From Serinicoccus hydrothermalis (GTDB taxonomy: Bacteria; Actinomycetota; Actinomycetes; Actinomycetales; Dermatophilaceae), in the NCBI RefSeq assembly GCF_001685415.1, contig NZ_CP014989.1, positions 3,100,001 to 3,164,000 on the forward strand: a stretch of DNA of 64,000 nucleotides, written 5' to 3'. The translations under genes and the position numbers were made by a program. This document shows positions 7,837 to 16,521 of this stretch, piece by piece. Each line of letters opens with the position of its first letter. Within the stretch, counting starts at the first letter, position 1. The notes beneath the pieces are model-generated. The model made no database searches. It was not told the DNA's origin and saw only the letters and a list, made by a program, of their open reading frames with translations.

Positions 7837-8741
7837 TGGGTTCGGTCATCGAGGTGCAGCACCTCACCAAGAGATACCGCGAGACGACCGCGTTGGACGA
7901 CGTGTCCTTCGCGATCCAGGAGGACGCGATCTACGGCCTGCTCGGCCGCAACGGCGCGGGCAAGACGACGCTCATGTCGATCCTCACCGCGCAGAACTTC
8001 GCCACCTCGGGGCAGGTCCGGGTCTTCGGCGGGACGCCGGTGGAGAACCCCGCGGTCCTCTCCCGCGTGTGCTTCGTCCGGGAGAGCCAGAAGTACCCCG
8101 ACGACGCCACCGGACGGCACGCGCTCGAGATGGCCCGGTTGTTCTTCCCCCGGTGGGACGACGACCTCGCGCAGGAGCTGGTGCAGGACTTCGGCCTGCC
8201 CCTGGGCCGCCGCATCAAGAAGCTGTCCCGCGGGCAGCTCTCCGCGGTCGGCGTCATCATCGGGCTGGCCTCGCGCGCCGAGATCACCTTCTTCGACGAG
8301 CCCTACCTCGGTCTCGACGCCGTCGCCCGCCAGCTGTTCTACGACCGGCTGCTGCAGGACTACGCCGAGCACCCGCGGACGATCGTCCTGTCCAGCCACC
8401 TCATCGACGAGGTCGCCCCGCTGCTGGAGCGGGTCCTCGTCATCGAGCAGGGCCAGATCCTGCTCGACGAGGACACCGACGCCCTGCGCGGCCGTGCGGC
8501 CGCGGTGGTGGGCGACGCGGCGGCGGTCGAGGACTTCGTCGCCGGACGCGAGGTGATCCACACCGAGAGCCTGGGCCGGGTGACCTCCGCCACGGTCCTC
8601 GGGGGCCTGTCCGAGCAGGACCGGCAGCGGCTCGCCGCCGCCGACCTCGAGGTCGCGCCGGTGTCCCTCCAGCAGCTCGTCGTCCGCCTCACCCGACGGG
8701 CCAGCGGGTCCGTCCCGGAGCACAAGGAGCTCGTGCCATGA
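7836..8741 (+). CDS. ABC transporter ATP-binding protein
   Basis: A 301-residue ATPase with Walker A GRNGAGKTT, the signature in KLSRGQLSAVG and Walker B ITFFDEPYLGLDA. It energises the membrane protein encoded next, with which it overlaps by four bases. The set GntR, ATPase, permease matches YtrA-controlled exporters involved in bacitracin- or lipid-targeting antibiotic stress. The signature is LSRGQ rather than LSGGQ, and the C-terminal third is an accessory domain. The ATG overlaps the GntR stop. Confidence 0.9.
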   Translation: MGSVIEVQHLTKRYRETTALDDVSFAIQEDAIYGLLGRNGAGKTTLMSILTAQNFATSGQVRVFGGTPVENPAVLSRVCFVRESQKYPDDATGRHALEMARLFFPRWDDDLAQELVQDFGLPLGRRIKKLSRGQLSAVGVIIGLASRAEITFFDEPYLGLDAVARQLFYDRLLQDYAEHPRTIVLSSHLIDEVAPLLERVLVIEQGQILLDEDTDALRGRAAAVVGDAAAVEDFVAGREVIHTESLGRVTSATVLGGLSEQDRQRLAAADLEVAPVSLQQLVVRLTRRASGSVPEHKELVP

Positions 8742-9421
8742 ACCGCACCCTGTCCGTCGTCCGCCTGCAGCTGGTCAACAAGCAGACCTACGTCTGGGTC
8801 CCGCTGCTCGTCCTCGGTGGCGCCTTCGTCATCACGCTGGCCATCTTCGCCATGCTGCCGGTCGAGGGGATCGTGGGGGGCGGCGCGCAGGCCCCGATGT
8901 GGTACTTCCTCGTCGTGGGCGTGCAGTCGCTCACGCTGACCTTCCCCTTCTCCCAGGCCCTCAGCGTCACCCGACGGGAGTTCTTCCTCGGCACCATGCT
9001 GACGGCCCTGCTCGCCTCAGCCGCGCTCACCGTGATCTACGTCCTCGGCGGTTTCCTCGAGGAAGCCACCGACGGCTTGGGCACCGGCAGCGTCTTCTTC
9101 CAGGTCCCCGGCGTGTGGGCCGAGGGCTGGGCGCCCGCGGCCCTGGCCTACCTCGTCATGTCGATGGCCTTCTTCCAGGTCGGCTTCCTCAGCGCGACGA
9201 TCTACAAGCGCTTCGGCGCGCTCGTCCTCACCGCCGGCCTCATCGTGGTGGCGCTCGCCCTGCTCGTCGGGGTATGGCTGCTCACCCGGACCGGTGCCTG
9301 GGGCGACTTCTTCGGCTGGATGGGCGGCGTCGGGACCCTCGGCCTCACCCTGTGGAGCCTGCCGGTCCTGGCGCTCCTCGCGCTGGTGTCCTACGCCTCG
9401 CTGCGCCGCGCCCTGCCCTGA
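8738..9421 (+). CDS. ABC transporter permease subunit
   Basis: A 227-residue integral membrane protein with about six hydrophobic helices, including VPLLVLGGAFVITLAIFAML near the start and VLTAGLIVVALALLVGVWLL near the end. No other domain is visible. It overlaps the ATPase gene by four bases and completes the GntR-ATPase-permease operon. It ends three bases from the convergent WYL regulator gene. The exported substrate is unknown. Confidence 0.82.
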   Translation: MNRTLSVVRLQLVNKQTYVWVPLLVLGGAFVITLAIFAMLPVEGIVGGGAQAPMWYFLVVGVQSLTLTFPFSQALSVTRREFFLGTMLTALLASAALTVIYVLGGFLEEATDGLGTGSVFFQVPGVWAEGWAPAALAYLVMSMAFFQVGFLSATIYKRFGALVLTAGLIVVALALLVGVWLLTRTGAWGDFFGWMGGVGTLGLTLWSLPVLALLALVSYASLRRALP

Positions 9422-9424
9422 CCC

Positions 9425-10360
9425 CTACCGGAGCCGGTCGCGCACCGTGTCCAGGTGCGCGACCAGCTCCGGTGGCTCGAGCACCTCGACGTCGGCCCCG
9501 AGCAGCACCAGCTCGGCCGCGAGGTAGTCCAGGGACTCGCCGCCGGTCACCAGCTCGCACCACCCGTCGGCCAGCTCGGTGACCTCCCCGGCCAGGGGGG
9601 AGACGTGCTCGGCCAGCTCGTCCGCACCCATCCGCACCCGCGCGCGGGCGACCCAGCGGTAGGGCGCCTGCGTCACCGAGCGGGTGATGTAGGACGCCGG
9701 GTCCGGCACCGGGCGCGCGGCGTTGCGCATCGTCCCGACGGTCAGCCCCTGGACGCGGTCCAGCCGGAAGCTGCGCCAGTCGTCCCGGTCCAGGTCGAAG
9801 GCCAGGAGGTACCAGCGGTGGCTCACCGCGACGAGGGTGGCCGGCTCGACCCGGCGGGTCGACGCCTCACCGTCGCGGGCGACATACCGCAGCGTGGTCC
9901 GCAGCCGGTCCCGGCAGGCCCGGGAGGCCGCCATGAGGACCTCCGGGTCGACGACCGCCCGCGCGCTGCCGACGGTGACCGTGCTCTCGTGGATGGCCGC
10001 CACCTGCTCCCGGGCGTGCGCGGGCAGCACCTGGTCCAGCTTGGCGAGGGTCCGCACGGCGGCCTCGCTCACCCCCGCCACGGTGCCGCCGGCGGCCAGG
10101 CGCAGGCAGACCGCCACGGCCACCGCCTCGTCCTGGTCGAGCAGCAGCGGCGGCAGCGACCCGCCGGAGCCGAGCTGGTAGCCGCCCCCGACCCCGCTGC
10201 TGGCGCGCACCGGGTAGCCGAGCTCGCGCAGCCGCTCGATGTCGCGGCGGATGCTCCGGGTGGTCACCCCGAGCCGGTCCGCCAGCTCCTGCGCGCTCCA
10301 CAGGGCCCGGGTCTGGAAGAGCCCCAGGAGCCGCAGCACCCGGGTCGTGGGGTCGGTCAT
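9425..10360 (-). CDS. WYL-domain transcriptional regulator (YafY/DeoR-like)
   Basis: A 311-residue regulator. Residues 1-60 are a winged helix of the HTH_11 type (TRALWSAQELADRLGVTTRSIRRDIERLRELG). The middle and C-terminal parts carry a WYL domain with HRWYLLAFDLDRDDWRSFRLDRV around residues 180-205, and the WCX extension follows. WYL domains bind nucleic acid or nucleotide ligands and regulate diverse stress genes. The gene is divergent from a DinB-like protein 61 bases away, a frequent pairing in actinobacteria in which the DinB gene is the likely target. Confidence 0.88.
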   Translation of the reverse strand: MTDPTTRVLRLLGLFQTRALWSAQELADRLGVTTRSIRRDIERLRELGYPVRASSGVGGGYQLGSGGSLPPLLLDQDEAVAVAVCLRLAAGGTVAGVSEAAVRTLAKLDQVLPAHAREQVAAIHESTVTVGSARAVVDPEVLMAASRACRDRLRTTLRYVARDGEASTRRVEPATLVAVSHRWYLLAFDLDRDDWRSFRLDRVQGLTVGTMRNAARPVPDPASYITRSVTQAPYRWVARARVRMGADELAEHVSPLAGEVTELADGWCELVTGGESLDYLAAELVLLGADVEVLEPPELVAHLDTVRDRLR

Positions 10361-10421
10361 GGCGACACCCTGTCACGCGCCGCGGACAGGATGTGTCCTC
10401 GTGCTGTGGTGTCATCGCAGC

Positions 10422-10988
10422 ATGGACTCCCTCACGACGGACCTCGCCGAGCAGCTCGACTTCCACTGGACACACCACGCCCGGCCACGGCTGGACGGGC
10501 TGGGCGACGAGGAATACCTCTGGGAGCCGGTCCCGGGGACCTGGAATGCGCGCCGCCGCTCGGACCAGCCGCCGCCCTCGGTGACGGCGCGCGCCGGGGG
10601 CGGGGAGTGGCAGCTGGACTGGGCCCACCCCGAGCCCGACCCCGCGCCGGTCACCTCGATCGCCTGGCGGCTCGGGCACGTCATCGTCGGGGTGCTGGGG
10701 CTGCGCGCCCACAGCCACTTCGGCGGACCCGAGGCGGACATCCTGCAGTGGGACTACGCCGGCACCGCGCAGCAGGCGCTGGACCAGCTGGACGCGGCGT
10801 ATGCCGCCTGGTCCGGCGGGGTGCGCGCGCTCGACGACGAGGCGCTCCGCCGGCCGGTGGGTCCGGCCGAGGGCCCGTGGGCGGAGGCGCCGATGCTCAC
10901 CCTGGTCCTGCACATCAACCGGGAGGTCATCCACCACCTGGCCGAGGTGGCCCTGCTCCGGGACCTGTGGGCCAACGGCGCGCGCTGA
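10422..10988 (+). CDS. DinB-family four-helix-bundle protein
   Basis: A 188-residue protein of the DinB/YfiT-like superfamily, metal-binding helical bundles related to mycothiol-dependent enzymes. Candidate metal ligands are the histidines of QLDFHWTHHARP near the start, LGHVIVGVLG in the middle and HINREVIHHLAEVALLRDL near the end. The enzymatic reaction of this branch is unknown. The ATG at 10422 lies downstream of the divergent WYL regulator, which probably controls it. Confidence 0.78.
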   Translation: MDSLTTDLAEQLDFHWTHHARPRLDGLGDEEYLWEPVPGTWNARRRSDQPPPSVTARAGGGEWQLDWAHPEPDPAPVTSIAWRLGHVIVGVLGLRAHSHFGGPEADILQWDYAGTAQQALDQLDAAYAAWSGGVRALDDEALRRPVGPAEGPWAEAPMLTLVLHINREVIHHLAEVALLRDLWANGAR

Positions 10989-11018
10989 GGGGGAGGGCCC
11001 GGGACGTGCCGGGCGGGC

Positions 11019-13061
11019 TCAGACGTCGGCGCCCGGGGTCCAGCGCGCCGAGGTGTCGTCCTGCAGCATCTGCGAGTTGAGCCAGGTCTCCGGGATCCCG
11101 AGCCCCTCGACGAGGTCCAGGACCTGGGGCCGCAGCTCGGCGCAGAGCTCGTTGATCTGTGCGACGACGGCCTTCGCCCGCCCCGCGGACATGCGGTTGT
11201 GCGCCTGGAACCACCCGGAGTCCGCGTCGATCGAGGTCAGCGCGTGCAGCGTGCAGAGACGGTCCAGCACCTCGCGCACCTGCTCGTCCTCGCACTCCTC
11301 GATCCCGGCCACGAAGGCCTCCAGCACGACCCGGTCCATGTGGGTGCGGGCTGCCAGCAGCACGTGGTCCTGGGCGGAGTTGAAGGCCTCGAAGGAGTCC
11401 TGGTCGTCGGCGCGGCGGCGCAGGCGGGTCGCGAGCGTCTCCAGCACGTGGCGCTCACGGTCGGCGAACATCGCCAGCTGCCAGCCCCGGTCGAGCAGCG
11501 TCTCGCCCTCGCCCTTGCGGGCCGCGGCCGTGCGCAGCCGCTCGATGAGCGGCCGGGCGGCGGTGGCCTCGACGAACTGCCCGCCGAAGGTCCGTGCCGC
11601 GAACTGCACCATGCCGCGCATGTCCAGGTCGCCCCACATCTCCTTGTAGCCGGAGAGCAGCCCCTTGGCGACGAGCTGCAGCAGGACGGTGTTGTCGCCT
11701 TCGAAGGTCGCGAAGACGTCGGCGTCGCCCCGCAGGACGGTCAGGCCGTTCTCCGCGAGGTAGCCGGCGCCGCCGCAGGCCTCCCGGCAGGTCTGGATCG
11801 TGTCGTTGCCGAAGCGCGTGATGACCGCCTTGAGGCCGGCCGCGCGGGTCTCCAGCTCGCGCTGGGCCACCTGGTCCTTCTCCGGCATCTCGTGCAGCTC
11901 CTGCAGCCGCTCGACCACCTCGTTGACCGCGAAGGTGTGCGCGTAGGCGGTGGCGATGGCCGGGATGAGCTTGCGCTGGTGGGCGAGGTAGTCCATGAGC
12001 ACGACGTCGCCGTCGTGCCCGGGCGCGCTGAACTGGCGCCGGCGCAGGGCATACCTCGTGGCGATCGAGAGCGCCTTGCGGGACGCGGTGGCCGCCCCGG
12101 CGGCGACGCAGATCCGGCCGCGCACCAGGGTCCCGAGCATCGTGAAGAAGCGCTTGTTGTCGCTGTCGATGTCGGAGACGTAGCGGCCCTCGTCGTCGAT
12201 GCCGCCGAAGCGGTTGAGCAGGTGGGCGCGAGGCACCCGGACGTGGTCGAAGGTGATCGTGCCGTTGTCGACGCCGGCGAGGCCGCCCTTGGCGCCGTTG
12301 TCGCCGAGGGTGACGCCGGGCAGCGGGTTGCCGTCGGCGTCGCGGATCGGCACGACGACGACGTGCACCCCGTGCGACTCCTCGCCGACGTGCAGCTGGC
12401 CGTAGACCGCGGCGACGTGCGCGTCCTGGGCGGCGGCCCCGATGTAGGTCTTGGTGGACGACGGGGTGGGGGAGTGCACGACGATCTCGTCGGTCTCCGG
12501 GTCATAGGTATGCGTGGTCTGCAGCGACGCGACGTCCGACCCGTGGCCGAACTCGGTCATCGCGTAGCACCCGATCTGCTCCAGCGCGAGATTGGGGCGC
12601 AGGAAGGTCTCGTGGTGCCACTCGTTGCCCAGCGCGGTCACCGCTCCGCCGTAGAGGCCGAAGTGGACCCCGGACTTCACCGTGAGCGAGAGGTCGCCGT
12701 GCGCGGTCATCTCGAAGTCGACGCAGGAGCGGCCGACGTCGTCCAGGCCGCCCACCGTCGTCGGGAAGCCGCTGCCGGCCATGCCGTACCGCACCAGGCT
12801 GCGCAGGGCCTCGTTGGTCCACGCCCGGGCGCCGGCCATGTCGAGCGAGGCGTCGCGGACCATGACCTCGGCGGGCACGCTCGCCCGCGCTAGGTCGCGC
12901 ACCGGGCCGTAGCGCCCGCCGGTGGCCGCGCGCAGCCCCTGGCCCAGGTCGGTCAGCTGCTCGGTGGAACGGGGCTCGCTCGCCTGCGGCGCCGCGGCGT
13001 CCGGCATGGCGACGTCGGTGCCGGGGTGGGGGGTGGTGGTCTGCCGGGTGGAGGTGGTCAT
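11019..13061 (-). CDS. Acyl-CoA oxidase/dehydrogenase-family flavoenzyme
   Basis: A 680-residue acyl-CoA oxidase-like protein that would introduce the 2,3-double bond of acyl-CoA in beta-oxidation. The acyl-CoA dehydrogenase middle domain has CYAMTEFGHGSDVASLQT and the C-terminal oxidase region has RGDADVFATFEGDNTVLLQLVAKGLL, characteristic of acyl-CoA oxidases. Length matches that family rather than the 380-residue dehydrogenases. AGGAGAG precedes the ATG. The start overlaps the stop of the upstream TetR gene by four bases, so the two are co-transcribed. The thiolase, reductase and dehydratase genes lie divergently beside it, giving a full beta-oxidation-type set. FAD is expected as cofactor. 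Confidence 0.88.
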   Translation of the reverse strand: MTTSTRQTTTPHPGTDVAMPDAAAPQASEPRSTEQLTDLGQGLRAATGGRYGPVRDLARASVPAEVMVRDASLDMAGARAWTNEALRSLVRYGMAGSGFPTTVGGLDDVGRSCVDFEMTAHGDLSLTVKSGVHFGLYGGAVTALGNEWHHETFLRPNLALEQIGCYAMTEFGHGSDVASLQTTHTYDPETDEIVVHSPTPSSTKTYIGAAAQDAHVAAVYGQLHVGEESHGVHVVVVPIRDADGNPLPGVTLGDNGAKGGLAGVDNGTITFDHVRVPRAHLLNRFGGIDDEGRYVSDIDSDNKRFFTMLGTLVRGRICVAAGAATASRKALSIATRYALRRRQFSAPGHDGDVVLMDYLAHQRKLIPAIATAYAHTFAVNEVVERLQELHEMPEKDQVAQRELETRAAGLKAVITRFGNDTIQTCREACGGAGYLAENGLTVLRGDADVFATFEGDNTVLLQLVAKGLLSGYKEMWGDLDMRGMVQFAARTFGGQFVEATAARPLIERLRTAAARKGEGETLLDRGWQLAMFADRERHVLETLATRLRRRADDQDSFEAFNSAQDHVLLAARTHMDRVVLEAFVAGIEECEDEQVREVLDRLCTLHALTSIDADSGWFQAHNRMSAGRAKAVVAQINELCAELRPQVLDLVEGLGIPETWLNSQMLQDDTSARWTPGADV

Positions 13062-13741
13062 CGGGTGCTCTCTCCTGCGAGTGCGGGTCGGATGAGCTCG
13101 ATCACCGCGTGGGTGGCGTCGTCGACGCCGAGCCGGGTGGTCGAGGTGCTGGTGAGGACGTGGTCGGCGGTCGCCCGGACGAGGCCGACGATGCCGTGGC
13201 CCCACGCGGGGGCCAGCAGGTCCGCCTCGTCGGCGCGGCCGTGCTGCTCGAGGTGGGTGCGGATCGCGCCGGTCAGCTGCTCGCTGACCCGGTCGGTGAT
13301 CCGGTGCACCGGGTCGTCGGGGTCGCCCTCCGTGGTCTCCAGCGGGCGCGTCATGACGAAGCGGTAGATCTCCGGGTCGCGCTCCACGAGCGAGAGGTAG
13401 GAGTGCACCATCGCCTGGATCTTGGCGAGCGCATCGGTGCCGTGCTGCGAGGCCGCCCCCAGGTCGCCCAGCACAGTCTCGTCCACGGCGGCGACGACGG
13501 CGCCGTAGAGGCCGGCCCTGTCGCCGAGGTGGCGGTAGAGCACGGTCTTGCTCGTGCCGGCCTGGGCGGCGATCTCGTCCATGCCCACCCCGGCGCCGTG
13601 CTGGCGGATCGCCTTGAGCGCCGCCTCGACGAGCTGCTGCCGGCGCTCGGTGCGGTGCGCCTCCCAGCGCGAGTCCCGCCCGTCGCGCACGACCGGGCCC
13701 GAGGCCGTCCGGGGCTGGGTGTGCGTGGTCATGCCGACCAC
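13058..13741 (-). CDS. TetR-family regulator of the fatty-acid module
   Basis: A 227-residue TetR protein with a helix-turn-helix at about residues 32-80 (RRQQLVEAALKAIRQHG, then AAQAGTSKTVLYRHLGDRAGLY). It is co-transcribed with the acyl-CoA oxidase through a four-base overlap and is divergent from the thiolase operon. It is therefore the likely acyl-CoA-responsive repressor of both arms. An internal ATG at 13732 is an alternative start. The 77-base intergenic space has partly symmetrical TACCG/CGGTA elements, but no single convincing operator. Confidence 0.85.
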   Translation of the reverse strand: MVGMTTHTQPRTASGPVVRDGRDSRWEAHRTERRQQLVEAALKAIRQHGAGVGMDEIAAQAGTSKTVLYRHLGDRAGLYGAVVAAVDETVLGDLGAASQHGTDALAKIQAMVHSYLSLVERDPEIYRFVMTRPLETTEGDPDDPVHRITDRVSEQLTGAIRTHLEQHGRADEADLLAPAWGHGIVGLVRATADHVLTSTSTTRLGVDDATHAVIELIRPALAGESTR

Positions 13742-13818
13742 AGTACCGCGTACGTGCCGTATCGGCTACAGTCGGTACCGGATAGTTCGGGACCACAGCT
13801 CACCAGGAGACCCTTCTC

Positions 13819-15105
13819 ATGCCAGACCAGCTCACCGACGCCGTCATCCTCGGCGGCAACCGGATCCCGTTCGGCAAGGCCGGTGGCGCGTATGCCCACG
13901 CCTCGAACCAGGCGATGCTCACCTCGACCCTCGACGGCCTGGTGGCCCGCTTCGGCCTGGCCGGCGAGCGCCTCGGCGAGGTGGCCGCGGGCGCCGTGCT
14001 CAAGCACGCCCGCGACTTCAACCTCACCCGGGAGGCCGTGCTCGGCTCCGCGCTGGCCGCGGACACCCCCGCCTACGACCTGCAGCAGGCGTGCGGCACG
14101 GGGCTCGAGACGGTCGTCCAGGTGGCCAACAAGATCCGGCTCGGCCAGGTCGAGTCGGGGGTGGCCGGCGGGGTCGACTCCGCGAGCGACGCGCCGATCG
14201 CGGTCGGCGAGGGTCTGCGCAAGGCGCTGCTCGGCGCCAGCCGCGCCCGCACCCCGATGGCGCGGGCCAAGGCCCTGGCGGCCGTCCGGCCGGGCGACCT
14301 GGCCCCCGAGACGCCACGCAACGCCGAGCCCCGCACCGGGCTGTCGATGGGCGAGCACCAGGCGCTGACTGCCCGGGAGTGGGGCATCACCCGCGAGGCC
14401 CAGGACGAGCTCGCCGCCGCGAGCCACCACAACCTCGCCCGGGCCTGGGACGAGGGCTTCTTCGACGACCTGGCCACCGGCTTCCTCCGGCTCTCGCGCG
14501 ACGAGGGCCTGCGGCCGGACACCTCGGTCGAGAAGCTGGCCGGCCTCTCCCCGGTCTTCGGCAAGGGTGAGGGGGCGACGATGACCGCGGGCAACTCGAC
14601 CCCGCTGTCCGACGGCGCGGCCCTGGTCCTGCTCGGCAGCCCGGAGTGGGCGGAGCAGCACCGGCTCCCGGCGCTCGCGCGCTTCGTCGACGCCGAGGTC
14701 GCGGCGGTCGACTACGTCGACGGCGAGGAGGGCCTGCTCATGGCCCCGGCGTATGCCGTCCCCCGGCTCCTCGCGCGGCAGGGGCTGACGCTCGCGGACT
14801 TCGACCGCGTCGAGATCCACGAGGCCTTCGCCTCCACCGTGCTGGCGACGATGGCCGCCTGGGAGTCGGAGGAGTTCTGCCGCGACCGGCTGGGCCTGGA
14901 CGCGCCGCTCGGGTCGGTCGACCGGAGCCGGCTCAACGTCAACGGCTCCTCCCTCGCGGCGGGGCACCCCTTCGCCGCGACCGGTGGGCGCATCGTCGCC
15001 TCGATGGCCAAGATGCTGCACGAGATCGGCCCGGGCTCCCGTGGCCTGATCTCGATCTGCGCGGCCGGTGGTCAGGGAATCGTCGCGATCGTGGAAGGGT
15101 GCTGA
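13819..15105 (+). CDS. Acetyl-CoA C-acyltransferase (thiolase, FadA2/FadI-like)
   Basis: A 428-residue thiolase that cleaves 3-ketoacyl-CoA with CoA, or runs the reverse condensation. The nucleophile cysteine is in LQQACGTGLETV (near residue 95), the histidine in NGSSLAAGHPFAATGGR and the second cysteine in ISICAAGGQG near the end. Length resembles the trifunctional-complex type (FadI). The next gene starts directly after its stop. The order thiolase, FabG4-like, HtdX-like matches Mycobacterium fadA2, fabG4 and htdX (Rv0243, Rv0242c, Rv0241c). Confidence 0.92.
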   Translation: MPDQLTDAVILGGNRIPFGKAGGAYAHASNQAMLTSTLDGLVARFGLAGERLGEVAAGAVLKHARDFNLTREAVLGSALAADTPAYDLQQACGTGLETVVQVANKIRLGQVESGVAGGVDSASDAPIAVGEGLRKALLGASRARTPMARAKALAAVRPGDLAPETPRNAEPRTGLSMGEHQALTAREWGITREAQDELAAASHHNLARAWDEGFFDDLATGFLRLSRDEGLRPDTSVEKLAGLSPVFGKGEGATMTAGNSTPLSDGAALVLLGSPEWAEQHRLPALARFVDAEVAAVDYVDGEEGLLMAPAYAVPRLLARQGLTLADFDRVEIHEAFASTVLATMAAWESEEFCRDRLGLDAPLGSVDRSRLNVNGSSLAAGHPFAATGGRIVASMAKMLHEIGPGSRGLISICAAGGQGIVAIVEGC

Positions 15106-15106
15106 C

Positions 15107-16519
15107 ATGGCCGACCTGATGCAGATGCTCACCACCAACCCGCTCGCCAGGCAGCTCGGCGTCCCGCAGCCCACGCGGCTGCGCCGCGGCCGTGAGCTCC
15201 CCTCGGGCACGGTCGCCCTGGGCTCGGCCGGCGGTGGACGGCTCGCCGCCCGGACGCTGGAGCTGCTCGGGGTGCCGGTGCGCGACGCGCTCGTCGACAC
15301 CGCGCAGACCCGGGTGGCCGAGACCACGGACGACGGTCGCACCCGCGAGGTGCCCGAGGCATACCCGAGCAAGATCGGCGCACTGGTCCTCGACGCCACG
15401 GCCGCGACCTCGCTCGCCGACCTGGAGACGGTGCGCGGGCTGCTGCGCCCGGCGATGAAGGGGCTGGAGCCCTCCGGTCGCGTCGTCGTGCTCGGCGTGG
15501 ACCCGGAGACCGCCGGTGCCCCCACCGCCGTCGCGACCCAGCAGGCGCTCGAGGGCATCGTGCGCAGCGTGGGCAAGGAGCTGCGCGCCGGTGCCACGGC
15601 CAACCTCGTGCGGGTCGACCTGCTCACCAGCGAGCCGACCACCGCCGCGGAGCTCGCCTCGACGCTGTCCTTCCTGCTCGAGGGCCGCTCGGCCTACGTG
15701 TCCGGGCAGGTGCTGCGGCTCGGGCACGCGGCGGTCGAGCCGGGTCAGGTGGAGGCGCGGCCGTTCGAGGGCCGCATCGTCGTCGTCACCGGCGCCGGAC
15801 GGGGGATCGGAACCGGGATCGCCAGGACCTTCGCCCGGGACGGTGCCCTGGTCGTCGCCGTCGACGTCCCCGCAGCGGGGCAGGGGCTGGCCGAGGTGGC
15901 CAACGGCATCGGCGGCACCGCGCTGCAGCTGGACATCACCGCTGCCGACGCCGGCAGCCGGATCGCCGCCCACGTCGCGCAGCGCTTCGGCGACGCCGCC
16001 CGCATCCACGCGATCGTGCACAACGCCGGCATCACCCGCGACAAGCTGCTCGCCAACACCGACGAGGAGCGGTGGGGCAGCGTGCTCGAGGTCAACCTCG
16101 CCGCCCAGATCCAGATCAACGAGGTCTTGCTCGACCCCGACCTGCCGGGAGGCCTGGACGAGGGCGGCCGCATCATCGGCGTGGCCTCCACGTCCGGGAT
16201 CGCCGGCAACCGGGGCCAGGCCAACTACGCCGCCTCCAAGGCCGGGGTCATCGGCCTGGTCCGCGCGATGGGTGCCGACCCCCGCCTGGCCGGGCGGGGC
16301 ATCACGGTCAACGCCGTGGCCCCGGGCTTCATCGAGACCGAGATGACCGGCAAGATGCCGGTGGCCACCCGCGAGGTGGCGCGCCGGATCAACAGCCTGC
16401 AGCAGGGCGGCAAGCCGGTGGACGTCGCCGAGACCATCGGCTACCTCGCCGACCCGGCTAGCTCGGCGGTGACCGGCCAGGTCGTGCGGGTCTGCGGCCA
16501 GAGCCAGATCGGGGCCTGA
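15107..16519 (+). CDS. fabG: 3-oxoacyl-(acyl-carrier-protein/CoA) reductase, FabG4-like
   Basis: A 470-residue short-chain dehydrogenase in two parts: a degenerate flavodoxin-like N-terminal half (1-215) and a typical SDR half. The latter has VVVTGAGRGIGTGIA (dinucleotide binding), HNAGITRDKLL, the catalytic tyrosine/lysine in QANYAASKAG and VNAVAPGFIETEMT. This long architecture is that of mycobacterial FabG4, which uses NADH and acts on CoA substrates. It would interconvert 3-hydroxyacyl and 3-ketoacyl thioesters between the adjacent HtdX-like dehydratase and thiolase. It starts two bases after the thiolase stop, with GGAAGG upstream. Confidence 0.9.
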   Translation: MADLMQMLTTNPLARQLGVPQPTRLRRGRELPSGTVALGSAGGGRLAARTLELLGVPVRDALVDTAQTRVAETTDDGRTREVPEAYPSKIGALVLDATAATSLADLETVRGLLRPAMKGLEPSGRVVVLGVDPETAGAPTAVATQQALEGIVRSVGKELRAGATANLVRVDLLTSEPTTAAELASTLSFLLEGRSAYVSGQVLRLGHAAVEPGQVEARPFEGRIVVVTGAGRGIGTGIARTFARDGALVVAVDVPAAGQGLAEVANGIGGTALQLDITAADAGSRIAAHVAQRFGDAARIHAIVHNAGITRDKLLANTDEERWGSVLEVNLAAQIQINEVLLDPDLPGGLDEGGRIIGVASTSGIAGNRGQANYAASKAGVIGLVRAMGADPRLAGRGITVNAVAPGFIETEMTGKMPVATREVARRINSLQQGGKPVDVAETIGYLADPASSAVTGQVVRVCGQSQIGA

Positions 16520-16521
16520 GC